The notes under the pieces are model-generated. The model saw only the letters and a list, made by a program, of their open reading frames with translations. It did no database searches and was not told the origin of the DNA. DNA of 64,000 nt, from assembly GCA_963805605.1 (NCBI GenBank), contig CAWDUX010000002.1, positions 2,356,001 through 2,420,000 of the forward strand, read 5' to 3'. The translations under genes were made by a program, and so were the position numbers. This document shows positions 18,311-25,922 of the stretch, piece after piece (the first letter of the stretch is position 1; every line of letters starts with the position of its first letter). This DNA is from Actinocatenispora sp963805605. GTDB lineage: Bacteria; Actinomycetota; Actinomycetes; Mycobacteriales; Micromonosporaceae.

Positions 18311-20293
18311 TCAGACACCGACCTCGGCGCTGAGGGTGACGGTGTTCTGCTCCGGCAGATGCAGGAACTCCGCCTGGCTGGCGGCGTTGTGGGCCAGCGC
18401 GATGAACAGGCGTTTGCGCCAGGTCGCCATTCCTCGCCGGTCGGTCGACCGCAGGGTGATCCTTGAGACGAAGTAGGAGACCTGGTCGAGGGTGACCCGT
18501 TCGGCGCGGATACGGGTGGCGGCGCGGCGCAGAACCTCGGGGAAGTCGGCAGGGTCCTGGAAGCCGAACACGGCGTTGATGTGGGTGATGCCGTCGTCCG
18601 GGTCGCCGAGGTCGTCGACCGTCAGCCGGTCCGGCCAGGGGATGTGCGGAACGTTCTCGGTCCGGCCGGTGATGATCACGATGCGTTCGTGCCGGATGTG
18701 GTTGTGGGCGACATTGGCGCGCAGAGCGAGCGGCGTGGTCTCCTTGTTCGGATGCGCGAACACGGCCGTACCCGGCACCGACGGGATGTTCGTCGCGTGC
18801 AGCTCGTCGATGAACTCCGGCAGCGGACCCTCCAACTCGACCCGTCGGGCCGTGACCAGTACGCGCCCCCGCTGCCAGGTCACCATGACCGTGAACACGA
18901 TGACCGCGATGAGCAGCGTCAACCAACCACCGTGGGTGACCTTGGTCAGGTTGGCGGCGAAGAAGGTCAGCTCCATGCTGCCGAAGACCACCCCGACCAC
19001 CACCACCCGCCAGGCCGGCCAGTGCCACAGCGCACGCGCGACGACCAGGAACAGCGTGGTGGTGATGAGGAACGTGCCGGTGACCGCCACGCCGTACGCG
19101 GTGGCCAATCTGGTCGAGGATCCGAACGCGAACACCACCACCAGCACCGCGACGAACAGTGCCCAGTTCACGGCCGGCAGGTAGATCTGCCCGTACTCGC
19201 GTCGGGAGGTCTGGCGGATCCGCAGGTGCGGTAGGAAACCCAGCCGCATGGCTTCCCGTGACACGGAGAACGCGCCGGAGATCACCGCCTGCGATGCGAT
19301 CACGGTGGCGGCGGTGGCCAGTACGACCATCGGCAGCTGCGCCCAGTGCGGCAGCAGCAGGAAGAACGGGTTGGCCCGGCTGTCCGGGTCCTTCAGGATC
19401 AGCCCGCCCTGGCCGAGGTAGTTCAGCGTCAACGCGGGGAACACGATCGCGAACCAGGCCCGTCGGATCGGACGACGGCCGAAGTGACCCATGTCGGCGT
19501 ACAGCGCCTCCGCGCCGGTGATCGTCAGCACCACCGCACCCATCGCCACGAACGCGATGAACGGATGCGCCACCACGAACACCACCGCGTACGTCGGTGA
19601 CAGCCCGGCCAGGATGCCCGGGTTCCGGAGCACCTCGGCGACACCGGCCACACCCAGGCACCCGAACCAGAGCAGCATGACCGGCCCGAACACCGCGCCG
19701 ACCCGTCCGGTGCCCCAGCGTTGGATGACGAACAGCAGGCTCAGGATCACCGCCGCGACCGGCAGTACCACCACCTCCCACTTCGGCGAGGTGACGGTGA
19801 GTCCCTCCACCGCCGACAGCACCGAGATCGCCGGGGTGATCACGCTGTCGCCGTAGAACAGGGCAGCGCCCAGTACTCCGAGGGTCATCACCGCGGCCGC
19901 GCGTCGGGCGTTGGGTCTGTGCAGTGCTTTCTGGGCGAGGGCGGCCAGGGCCATCACCCCGCCCTCGCCGTCGTTGTCGGCGCGCAGGATGAACACCACG
20001 TACTTGATCGACACGATCAGCGTGATCGACCAGAAGACCAGCGAGATCACGCCGAACACGTCCTGGGCGTTCGGGCGTACCACGCCGCCGTCGAGCGCGA
20101 AGACCGTCTTCAGGGAGTACAGCGGGCTCGTACCGATGTCGCCGTACACCACGCCCAACGCGCCGACCAGCAGCGCCAGCCCGGTCCTGCGGTGGGTCGA
20201 GCCAGTGGCCGAGGGCACCGCAGCGGAGCCACTTTCCGCTGTGGTGCCGTCACCGTCTGCTGGGTCCTGTTGGCCGTCCGGCTGCTCCGACAT
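18311..20293 (-). CDS. kup: Kup/HAK family potassium uptake permease
   Basis: About 660 residues from ATG 20293 (MSEQPDG); an in-frame GTG at 20338 would add 15 residues that look non-coding. The family signature GVVYGDIGTSPLY opens the first membrane span. About twelve membrane helices fill residues ~40-460, including ADNDGEGG, TLGVLGAALFYGDSVITPAISVLSA (read in pieces) and ANLTKVTHGGW. A ~200-residue cytoplasmic C-terminal domain follows. Kup proteins take up potassium by proton symport. The DNA just upstream holds a four-unit repeat array, so the promoter position is unclear. Confidence 0.95.
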   Translation of the reverse strand: MSEQPDGQQDPADGDGTTAESGSAAVPSATGSTHRRTGLALLVGALGVVYGDIGTSPLYSLKTVFALDGGVVRPNAQDVFGVISLVFWSITLIVSIKYVVFILRADNDGEGGVMALAALAQKALHRPNARRAAAVMTLGVLGAALFYGDSVITPAISVLSAVEGLTVTSPKWEVVVLPVAAVILSLLFVIQRWGTGRVGAVFGPVMLLWFGCLGVAGVAEVLRNPGILAGLSPTYAVVFVVAHPFIAFVAMGAVVLTITGAEALYADMGHFGRRPIRRAWFAIVFPALTLNYLGQGGLILKDPDSRANPFFLLLPHWAQLPMVVLATAATVIASQAVISGAFSVSREAMRLGFLPHLRIRQTSRREYGQIYLPAVNWALFVAVLVVVFAFGSSTRLATAYGVAVTGTFLITTTLFLVVARALWHWPAWRVVVVGVVFGSMELTFFAANLTKVTHGGWLTLLIAVIVFTVMVTWQRGRVLVTARRVELEGPLPEFIDELHATNIPSVPGTAVFAHPNKETTPLALRANVAHNHIRHERIVIITGRTENVPHIPWPDRLTVDDLGDPDDGITHINAVFGFQDPADFPEVLRRAATRIRAERVTLDQVSYFVSRITLRSTDRRGMATWRKRLFIALAHNAASQAEFLHLPEQNTVTLSAEVGV

Positions 20294-20375
20294 CCCATAG
20301 GCATACCAGCAGGGTGCGTACCGATTTCCGGCCGGCACCCCAGCTCACGGCGCAGACGGGCCGCCGCGTGGCTCG

Positions 20376-20745
20376 AAGATCCGCGGCAGTGGGCGTTCTG
20401 CCGTGCGACTCGCCGTACAACCTCCCGGCTGGCGGCCCACCGCTGCGGATCTTGTACGTCGTGCGGGTCAAGATCCGCGGCAGTGGTCGTACAACCGGGT
20501 TTTCTGTCCGAAATGTTCCGGCTGGCTGCCCACTGCTCCGGATCTTGTACGCTGTGCGGCTCAAGATCTGCGGCAGTGGGCGTTCTACCGTGCGACTCGC
20601 CGTACAACACCCCGGCTACCGGCCCACCGCTGCGGATCTTGTACGCCATGCGGGTCAAGATCCGCGGCAGTGGTCGCCCAGCCCCGTGCAACCGGGTGGG
20701 TTGCCGGAAAACCGCGTGGCTGACGGCCCACTGCCCCAGATCTTG
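20376..20745. repeat. Four imperfect ~94-bp tandem units, each with internal inverted repeats
   Basis: AAGATC(C/T)GCGGCAGTGG begins at 20376, 20470, 20563 and 20657, so the period is 93-94 bases. In each unit the inverted half CCCACCGCTGCGGATCTTG (with small changes) comes about 50-70 bases later, near 20436, 20529, 20623 and 20727. The two halves can pair as a ~19-bp stem. In addition, the end of one unit and the start of the next form CGGATCTTG ... CAAGATCCG hairpins with 14-base loops, so alternative folds are possible. The last unit is the most diverged. The array fills most of the gap between the DUF397 gene and kup, both on the minus strand. Function is unknown; terminator, REP-like element or structured RNA are options. 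Confidence 0.85.
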
Positions 20746-20788
20746 CACCCACCCAGGGCTCGCAGCAGGTACCCGCCGACAAATCCGG

Positions 20789-20992
20789 TTACCGGTCCAA
20801 GTCGTAGGCGCCGTTCTTGACCGCGTCGATGAACGTGGCCCAGGACGCAGGGCGCACCGCAAGATGACCGCCGTCGCGGTTCTTGGTGTCGCGGGTACCG
20901 ACAACGCTTGACGTAAGTGCGACCTCCACGCAGTTGCCGGCGTTGTTGCTACGGGTTGATTTCTTCCAACAGGCGTTGGCAAGGTCAGCCAC
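20789..20992 (-). CDS. DUF397 domain protein, partner of the Scr1-like regulator
   Basis: 67 residues from a GTG at 20992. DUF397 landmarks: WKKSTRSNNAGNCVEVA, then VGTRDTKNRDGGHLAVRP and a C-terminal W-x-x-F-I segment. The start overlaps the stop of the upstream regulator gene by 8 bases, so the two are translationally coupled. In Streptomyces, DUF397 genes sit beside WhiJ/Scr1-type regulators and affect development or antibiotic production, probably by binding the regulator. The same pairing occurs at 57.1-58.2 kb. Confidence 0.92.
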   Translation of the reverse strand: MADLANACWKKSTRSNNAGNCVEVALTSSVVGTRDTKNRDGGHLAVRPASWATFIDAVKNGAYDLDR

Positions 20993-21887
20993 GGCTGTGC
21001 TCCTCTGCTGCGTTGGTGATCATGTGCCGTGACCCGGATGCGTCCAGGCACTTGCTCATGATGTCTGTCCACATGGTCTCGTAACTGGCGACCTCATGGG
21101 CCTTGCGAAGGTACATGGCGCCTGTTGGGGCTTCCATGTAGACGAGCGGCTTTTCTCGCGGGCGACCGGTCCTGTCCGGCAGAAACTCCAGCAGCGAGAA
21201 CGCTCCACTCATGGCGCCAGCGTGTAGCCCAGCGCTGAACGGCAACACATGGACATGCACGTTGGGCAGCTCGGAAACTTTCACCAGATGGCGAAACTGG
21301 TCAGCCATCACATCGTATCCACCGACAGGACGGCGCAGTACGGCCTCGTTGAGTACGACGGTCAGCTCCGGTGCTCCGAACCGGGTGAGCAAGGATTGCC
21401 GTTCGACACGGACAGTGGCTCGGCGCTGCGTCTCCTCGTCGTTCAGGGAACTGGGCACGCTGCCGATGACCTGTTGCGCGTAGTCGCGGGTCTGGAGGAG
21501 GCCGGGGATCAACTCGGAGTCGTACTGCCGGATCGTGGCGGCCCCGTCCTCCAGCCCGATGTATAGACGGAACCACTTGGGGATGGCGGACCCGTCGAAA
21601 TCATGCCACCACGACGTGGTCTGACCTGCCGTCTCAGTCATGCCCATCAGCAACGAACGGTCTTCATCCGATGCGCTGTAGACGTCCAGCAGCGCCGAGA
21701 CGTCGCGGTCGAGGAACTTGACGCTTTCGACGCCGCTTTCCATGCGCTGGAGGGTTGACCGTGACTTCTTCCACGCCTTCGCCGCCTGCTCCAGGGTCAG
21801 CCCTGCGCTCTTGCGTAGTTGCTCGAAACGGGTGCCGATCTCGCGCCGGAGCATGGTCGTGCTCTCTGGCTCCTCTGCATCGGCCAC
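20985..21887 (-). CDS. Scr1/WhiJ-like helix-turn-helix regulator (XRE HTH plus DUF5753)
   Basis: 300 residues from a GTG at 21887 with GGAAGAGGTGAG upstream. An N-terminal XRE helix-turn-helix spans ~15-70 (FEQLRKSAGLTLEQAAKAW, SRSTLQRMESG). The C-terminal DUF5753 domain spans ~95-285 with the family features YIGLEDGAATIRQYDSELIPGLLQT (in pieces), RQSLLTR and NVHVHVLPFSAG. It forms an operon with the DUF397 gene downstream. The divergent gap holds a GTCTC-AAAA-GAGAC palindrome 23 bases upstream, a likely autoregulatory operator. The oppositely oriented small-gene operon starts about 430 bases away. Confidence 0.92.
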   Translation of the reverse strand: MADAEEPESTTMLRREIGTRFEQLRKSAGLTLEQAAKAWKKSRSTLQRMESGVESVKFLDRDVSALLDVYSASDEDRSLLMGMTETAGQTTSWWHDFDGSAIPKWFRLYIGLEDGAATIRQYDSELIPGLLQTRDYAQQVIGSVPSSLNDEETQRRATVRVERQSLLTRFGAPELTVVLNEAVLRRPVGGYDVMADQFRHLVKVSELPNVHVHVLPFSAGLHAGAMSGAFSLLEFLPDRTGRPREKPLVYMEAPTGAMYLRKAHEVASYETMWTDIMSKCLDASGSRHMITNAAEEHSRG

Positions 21888-21909
21888 AGACTCACCTCTT
21901 CCTTCTCAC

Positions 21910-22040
21910 GTCTCAAAAGAGACTTTCTGGCGCTCAGGTTAAACGCATCTCAACGTCAGAGCAACGTCTTAGATCTGCCGTCTCTTGAAGCCAGGGTCAC
22001 AAGACTTGTCAGATGTGGAAAAATCCCTGAGAGACGTTGC
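21910..22040. promoter_or_regulatory. Operator cluster: GTCTC/GAGAC palindrome and matching half-sites
   Basis: A perfect inverted repeat GTCTC-AAAA-GAGAC lies at 21910-21923. GCAACGTCT at 21961-21969 and its mirror GAGACGTTGC at 22031-22040 form a second, widely spaced pair, and GTCTCT recurs near 21980. A plausible rightward promoter (TTGCTT from 22037, TAGAGT near 22062) overlaps the last half-site. The Scr1-like protein encoded next door is the obvious candidate binder; this is inference. Confidence 0.55.
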
Positions 22041-22088
22041 TTTCGCCACGAGCCAGCCCTTAGAGTAAGCAGGTAGCGACTCACGGCC

Positions 22089-22117
22089 ATGAACGACAAC
22101 TCTCAGGCGTCGTTCAT
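22089..22117. repeat. Perfect 9-bp inverted repeat near the small-gene operon
   Basis: ATGAACGAC (22089-22097) and GTCGTTCAT (22109-22117) pair perfectly across an 11-base loop. It lies just downstream of the candidate promoter, so it would be in the 5' leader of the operon starting at 22320. It could be an operator or an RNA hairpin. Confidence 0.5.
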
Positions 22118-22240
22118 GTGTGCTGGTTGAGGCGCTCTACGCCGGACGGGTGTTGGTGGTCCGCTCCGTGGGGGCGGGGAAGAAGTACGAGCGCCCGACC
22201 GGCATCCACGGCCCGCAATCCTGCGAGCCGGAAGTAAGGA

Positions 22241-22291
22241 GGCGTGGTCACCGCGACGACAGCCCTGGAAAGCCCGTCGCGGCACCACGCC
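22241..22291 (+). promoter_or_regulatory. Leader hairpin with conserved AGCCCTGGAAAGCC loop (copy 1)
   Basis: The arms 22241-22258 and 22275-22291 pair as two 8-bp blocks (GGCGTGGT with ACCACGCC, CCGCGACG with CGTCGCGG) split by a small internal loop. The terminal loop 22259-22274 contains AGCCCTGGAAAGCC. It ends 28 bases before the GTG of the DPYRNAL gene, just ahead of its AGGAGG site. Copy 2 at 58694-58732 has a different stem sequence but the same 14-base loop core, in the same position relative to a homologous gene. Different stems with one loop argue for a conserved RNA structure. Confidence 0.7.
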
Positions 22292-22319
22292 TCTGCCTCA
22301 CTCACCGTAGGAGGTCAAC

Positions 22320-22490
22320 GTGAGGCGTCCCAACCGTATCCTGACCGCGCTCGCACGCAGGCGGCCGTCATCGGCCGCGCCCGCCAGCTCCGGCGGCGAC
22401 ACCCTCACCACGTTGTGGGCCGAGTACACCAGCGACCCGTACCGCAACGCGCTGGCGCTGGCCGCCGCGCGGGATCGGGGTCGGCGATGA
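22320..22490 (+). CDS. Small basic protein with DPYRNAL motif (cassette gene 1, locus A)
   Basis: 56 residues from a GTG at 22320 behind TAGGAGGTCAAC. It starts MRRPNRILTALARRR and contains SDPYRNALALAAARDRG near the C terminus. The protein encoded at 58756-58917 shares the MR...RI..L..R start and the DPY(R/Q)NAL segment, so the two are homologues. No known domain was recognised. The stop overlaps the ATG of the next gene (ATGA). It was too short to be called by length alone; the support is the ribosome site, the overlap and the paralogue. Confidence 0.7.
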   Translation: MRRPNRILTALARRRPSSAAPASSGGDTLTTLWAEYTSDPYRNALALAAARDRGRR

Positions 22491-22957
22491 CCCTGATGGT
22501 GCCCGGGGAGACCGCCGTGATCGGCACGCGCGTCGTCAAGGTCTCCGAGATGCTGCCGCACAGTGACCTGCTCGCGGAGATCGTCACCCTGACCGGCGAC
22601 ACCGTGTGGGTGTCGCCCGAGCACGTCAGGCCGTACCGGCGACCGACAGAACGCGAGGTGAGGGCCACGGCGGAGCGGATTCCCCCGGCGATGTACGTGA
22701 CGACGGTCCGGGAAGGATACGAGCTGATGGCCGGTGTCCGACCCGTGGCGGGTGAGCGTGTACTGCTCACCCGGGAGACCTGCGTCGACGTTTTCGAGCC
22801 CCGGTGGTTCCTGGTGACACGGGTGGAGCACGTGTATGTACCCGAATGTGCGCGACTCTACGGATTCCTCGTCCACAGCGACGGAGCGGTACGCCGTAGC
22901 GTCTACGTCACCGTCGCCACCCTGCGTGTCGAGCGGGCCCTGCCCGCATGTCGGTGA
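22487..22957 (+). CDS. Hypothetical protein with two SH3/KOW-like modules (cassette gene 2, locus A)
   Basis: 156 residues from the overlapping ATG at 22487. The N-terminal ~50 residues (VIGTRVVKVSEM, LTGDTVWVSPEHVRPYRR) and C-terminal ~65 residues (AGERVLLTRETC, FLVTRVEHVYV, VYVTVATLRV) each look like a small beta barrel with a G-E/D-R-V-L-L opening. The C-terminal module resembles the next protein (GDRVLLGTRARV). I do not recognise a named family. It is coupled to the upstream and downstream genes by overlaps. Confidence 0.65.
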   Translation: MTLMVPGETAVIGTRVVKVSEMLPHSDLLAEIVTLTGDTVWVSPEHVRPYRRPTEREVRATAERIPPAMYVTTVREGYELMAGVRPVAGERVLLTRETCVDVFEPRWFLVTRVEHVYVPECARLYGFLVHSDGAVRRSVYVTVATLRVERALPACR

Positions 22958-23177
22958 TCGGGTCCTGCTGGGTACGCGTGCGCGCGTGGCTCGGCTTCCC
23001 GACGCAGCGACGGCGGTCTGGTTCCGTGTCCTGCACATCGTCGATCGCGCGAACGGCCCGTGGCTGCTGCTCCGGGGGTACGACATCCTGCGGGGGCCGG
23101 GCGGCACACCGCACATCGTCCCGCGCTACCGGCTCGTCTATACGCCCGGCGTCGATGCATGGAAGCACGGCTGGTGA
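22926..23177 (+). CDS. Small SH3/KOW-like hypothetical protein (cassette gene 3, locus A)
   Basis: About 83 residues from a GTG at 22926, overlapping the preceding gene by 32 bases. The start is uncertain because no strong ribosome site is visible. Body: HVGDRVLLGTRARV, WFRVLHIVDRANGPWLLLRG and VPRYRLVYTPGVD. The plan (G-D-x-V opening, FRV strand, aromatic turn) matches the C-terminal module of the preceding gene and the protein at 58914-59105. Function unknown. Confidence 0.55.
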   Translation: MSSGPCPHVGDRVLLGTRARVARLPDAATAVWFRVLHIVDRANGPWLLLRGYDILRGPGGTPHIVPRYRLVYTPGVDAWKHGW

Positions 23178-23202
23178 AGCGTCCGGCTCTGTCACGCGGC
23201 CG

Positions 23203-23478
23203 GTGCCCGGCCACAGGTTCCCGTCGCCGTCGACGGCGTGCAGGTCGTGCGCGGTGCCGATCCAGCGGCTGCCGGACGGCTGGTGGGTACATGACGAGCC
23301 GGACGGCAGCGGCACCTACTGGTGTCGGGACCAGGAGACCCGGATGGTGCTGGAGGCCATCGCCGGGCCGGATGTCCCACCGACCCGGGTGGGCAGGCAC
23401 CGCAGGCTGCCGGAGCCGCCGGAGCTGCTGCTGGGCACACTGCCGCTGGGCCGCGAACTGATGGGAGCGACTGCATGA
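23203..23478 (+). CDS. Small hypothetical protein (cassette gene 4, locus A)
   Basis: About 91 residues if started at the GTG at 23203; a GTG near 23254 would remove the first 17. The conserved-looking core is PIQRLPDGWWVHDEPDG, TYWCRDQE and LEAIAGPD. Two Cys near the N terminus (CRSC) and one in YWC could bind metal, but this is speculative. It is the last gene before a strong terminator hairpin at 23548-23582. No family recognised. Confidence 0.5.
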   Translation: MPGHRFPSPSTACRSCAVPIQRLPDGWWVHDEPDGSGTYWCRDQETRMVLEAIAGPDVPPTRVGRHRRLPEPPELLLGTLPLGRELMGATA

Positions 23479-23547
23479 GGCGGTGATGCTGCCTTGCCAG
23501 GCACTCGGGGTCGCGGCGGCAGCGACTACCGGTGACAACCCCTTGAA

Positions 23548-23582
23548 GAGTCCTCGGTGTCCACAAAGGACGCCGGGGACTC
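23548..23582 (+). terminator. Strong hairpin terminator after the locus A small-gene operon
   Basis: Arms of 15 bases (GAGTCCTCGGTGTCC and GGACGCCGGGGACTC) pair completely with two G-U wobbles around an ACAAA loop, followed by TTTGG. It closes the operon 22320-23478 before the MFS gene. Confidence 0.8.
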
Positions 23583-23704
23583 TTTGGCCCGGGTTCGGCC
23601 GACCGGGCAACGGAGTTGCCATGAGGGCCCGGCGTACTGCACCGTGACGAGGTGCGTGACGCCGTCCGACCATGACAGGCGGCGACCTGGAGCGGAGGTA
23701 CGGC

Positions 23705-25015
23705 GTGGCGACGGTGCAGGCGAACACGGGAGCGTGGCAGTCGGAGGCGGCCGTCAGGGCGGCCCAGACACGTACGGTGTGGCTGCTGTCCGCCGCGCAG
23801 ATCGTGGGTGGGATCGGCGTGGGTGCGTCGGGGGCGATCGGCGGGTTGCTGGCCGAGTCGATCGCGCGGTCGGAGGCGTACGCAGGGGTTGCGCGGACCG
23901 CATCGGTACTGGGTGCCGCCGCGGTCGGCGTACCGCTGGCGCTCCTTGCCCAACGGCGGGGCCGCCGCACCGCGTTGAGTTCGGGGTGGCTCGCCGCAGG
24001 GCTCGGCAGTCTGCTTCTGGTCGTGGCGGCAGTGGTGGGATCGACCCCGCTGCTGCTCGTGGGCATGTTCCTGTTCGGGGTGGGCAGCGCGACGAACCTG
24101 CAGAGCCGGTACGCGGCCGCCGACCTGGCCGCGCCGCACCGTCGCGCCCGGGCGTTGTCGTTGGTGGTGTGGTCGACGACGGTCGGTGTGGTGATCGGCC
24201 CGAACCTTGGTGAGCCGGGCGCCGCGGTGGCCTCGGTACTGGGGTTGCCGCGCCTTGCCGGTGCGTTCGTGTTGTCGACGGGGTTCGTGCTGCTGGCAGC
24301 GCTGCTGTTGGTGCTGTTCCTCCGCCCCGACCCGCTGCTGCTGGCCCAGCGGCACCAGCTCGTGGAGAAACAACCCACAACCGCGGGCCGGAAGCTTTCG
24401 ACGGCGGCGGTCCGCTCGGTGTGGGGGCAGTTGCGTCGTTGCCCACGTACCGGGTTCGCGTTCATCACTGTGGTGCTGGCACACACGATGATGGCTGCGG
24501 TCATGACCATGACGCCGGTCAGCATGGCAGGTGAGGGCGCGACGTTGACGATCGTCGGGCTCACCATCACCGTTCACGTCATCGGCATGTACGCCTTCTC
24601 GCCGGTCGTCGGCTGGTTGGCGGACCGGATCGGCCGGTCCGCCGTGATGGTCGTCGGTCAGGTCTTCTTCGTCGCAGCCATGTCGCTGGCGGGTCTCGGA
24701 CGCCACTCGGTGGTACCGGTGGTCGCCGGGCTGTTCCTGCTCGGGCTGGGATGGTCGTTCAGCCTGGTCGCAGGCTCTGCGATGCTCAGCGACGCCACAC
24801 CGTCATCGCTGCGGCCCGCCATGCAGGGCACGGCCGACACAGCGATGAACCTGGTGGCGGCGGTGGCCGCTGGGGCGTCGGGCCCGATGATGAGCCAGTT
24901 CGGCTTTGGCGGGCTCAACGCCGCCGCCACGGTGCTGGTCGTGCCCGTACTGGCGCTCGGCCTGGTGATGTGGCGGGCTCAGCGGACACCAGCGGCTCCG
25001 AGCCCGGCCGGATAG
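23705..25015 (+). CDS. Major facilitator superfamily (MFS) exporter
   Basis: About 436 residues from a GTG at 23705, chosen because GGAGG lies 6-7 bases upstream; the in-frame ATG at 23672 lacks a site. About twelve hydrophobic helices are visible. LAQRRGRRTAL between helices 2 and 3 and the mirrored LADRIGRSAVM in the second half are the MFS loop 2-3 and loop 8-9 signatures. A ~50-residue cytoplasmic loop separates the halves. Likely a drug or metabolite efflux pump; substrate not readable. It stands alone after the terminator at 23582. Confidence 0.88.
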   Translation: MATVQANTGAWQSEAAVRAAQTRTVWLLSAAQIVGGIGVGASGAIGGLLAESIARSEAYAGVARTASVLGAAAVGVPLALLAQRRGRRTALSSGWLAAGLGSLLLVVAAVVGSTPLLLVGMFLFGVGSATNLQSRYAAADLAAPHRRARALSLVVWSTTVGVVIGPNLGEPGAAVASVLGLPRLAGAFVLSTGFVLLAALLLVLFLRPDPLLLAQRHQLVEKQPTTAGRKLSTAAVRSVWGQLRRCPRTGFAFITVVLAHTMMAAVMTMTPVSMAGEGATLTIVGLTITVHVIGMYAFSPVVGWLADRIGRSAVMVVGQVFFVAAMSLAGLGRHSVVPVVAGLFLLGLGWSFSLVAGSAMLSDATPSSLRPAMQGTADTAMNLVAAVAAGASGPMMSQFGFGGLNAAATVLVVPVLALGLVMWRAQRTPAAPSPAG

Positions 25016-25189
25016 CTGTTCATACCGGGGGGATCGCGGCCATCGCTCGCGCGATCTCCTGAGCCGGGTACGGCGTCGTGCTGCGCGTTGAGGGTGAGGA
25101 AGTCCCGCTCGGCGGCGGACAGGTCGAAGTGCGGCGAGCTGGCCAGGCGAGGTCGGCGAGGTCCGTGGCCGTCCTCAGCGGCATCACTC

Positions 25190-25432
25190 TCATCGCCCTG
25201 AGCGGATGAGTCCTATCGGGTCGGTACACCTGGCTTCCGGTGAACTTCGGTACCTGTTCGGCGGTGTTGCAGGGGTCGTCAACAACCCGCCATCGGGCTG
25301 CGCGAACACCGCCGACGGCAACAACGGCGATCCGTCGAATACCAACATCTCCGCCGGCCGGTCGTCCCGCTGCAGCACCGCGACGGTGTTCGACGAGCCG
25401 AAATCGACCGCCAGCACCGGACCACGCACCAC
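25190..25432 (-). pseudogene. Truncated Hsp70-like protein, N-terminal remnant
   Basis: From ATG 25432 the first ~50 residues read VLAVDFGSSNTVAVLQRD and VFDGSPLLPSAVFAQPDG, the N-terminal ATP-binding strand of actinomycete Hsp70-family proteins. The similarity then stops and the frame ends after ~30 unrelated residues. The rest of a >500-residue protein is missing, so this is a deletion remnant. The surrounding gap 25016-25556 otherwise has no intact gene. Confidence 0.65.
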
Positions 25433-25483
25433 CCGACAGTACGCAGATCCGACAAGCAGCTCCGGATGGGACGGATGGCTTGC

Positions 25484-25546
25484 TCAACCAACTGGTTGAC
25501 AACGATCTGGGCGGCGCGCTAGCGTTGTATTCAACCGATGAGTTGA
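25484..25546 (+). promoter_or_regulatory. Promoter with two operator-like inverted repeats before the ArsR gene
   Basis: TTGACA at 25496-25501 and TAGCGT at 25520-25525 (18-base spacing) form a good promoter. TCAACCA-AC-TGGTTGA (25484-25499) overlaps the -35, and TCAAC-CGATGA-GTTGA (25531-25546) lies near the start point. Both share TCAAC/GTTGA arms, as expected for an autorepressor such as the adjacent ArsR protein. Confidence 0.65.
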
Positions 25547-25556
25547 GGATGACCCG

Positions 25557-25922
25557 ATGGACGACAGGACAGAGCAGCTCAACAGGGCGTTCGCGGCGCT
25601 GGCCGACCCGACCCGACGCGATCTGGTGGCCCGGCTCGCCGGCAGGGACGCGACGGTGGGTGAGCTGGCAGCGCCGTACGACATGAGCCTGCAGGCCATC
25701 TCCAAACACGTGAAGGTGCTGGAAGAGGCCGGGCTGGTCACCCGCAGCAGGGACGCGCAGCGCCGGCCGGTCCACCTGGATGCCGAGGTGTTCGACCTGA
25801 TGACGAAATGGATCGAGCGCTACCGCCAGGAGGTCGAGCAACGCTACCGGCGCCTCGACACCCTGCTGGAGCAGCTGGCCGACAGCAACGACCAACACAC
25901 CGACACGGAGGCGGCATCATGA
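25557..25922 (+). CDS. ArsR/SmtB family transcriptional regulator
   Basis: 121 residues. Winged helix at ~5-90: LNRAFAALADPTRRDLVARLA, TVGELAAPYDMSLQAISKHVKVLEEAGLV (in pieces), SRDAQRRPVHL. No ELCVCDL-type metal site is visible. It is the SRPBCC-linked branch of ArsR proteins, in which the regulator controls its own operon. The stop overlaps the next ATG (ATGA). The TCAAC/GTTGA repeats upstream are the likely operators. Confidence 0.93.
   Translation: MDDRTEQLNRAFAALADPTRRDLVARLAGRDATVGELAAPYDMSLQAISKHVKVLEEAGLVTRSRDAQRRPVHLDAEVFDLMTKWIERYRQEVEQRYRRLDTLLEQLADSNDQHTDTEAAS

Noticed and set aside
18279..19781. 500-residue open frame on the minus strand
   Set aside because: Alternative frame inside kup, whose own frame has all Kup signatures.
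20376..20745. CRISPR array
   Set aside because: The ~94-bp units are similar throughout, with internal inverted repeats, and there are no short repeats with unique spacers or nearby cas genes.
20110..21072. Open frames reading through the repeat array (for example a 320-codon minus-strand frame)
   Set aside because: Repeating peptide units simply mirror the DNA repeat and run into kup and DUF397 coding regions in the wrong frame.
22120..22323. 67-codon frame ending in a GTGA overlap with the DPYRNAL gene
   Set aside because: It runs through the conserved hairpin, has no ribosome site, and has no counterpart in locus B; the overlap follows automatically from the GTGA sequence.
22903..24570. 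555-residue open frame on the minus strand
   Set aside because: Opposite the MFS and small-gene operons; composition is Pro/Arg/Ala/Thr-rich with no recognisable domain.
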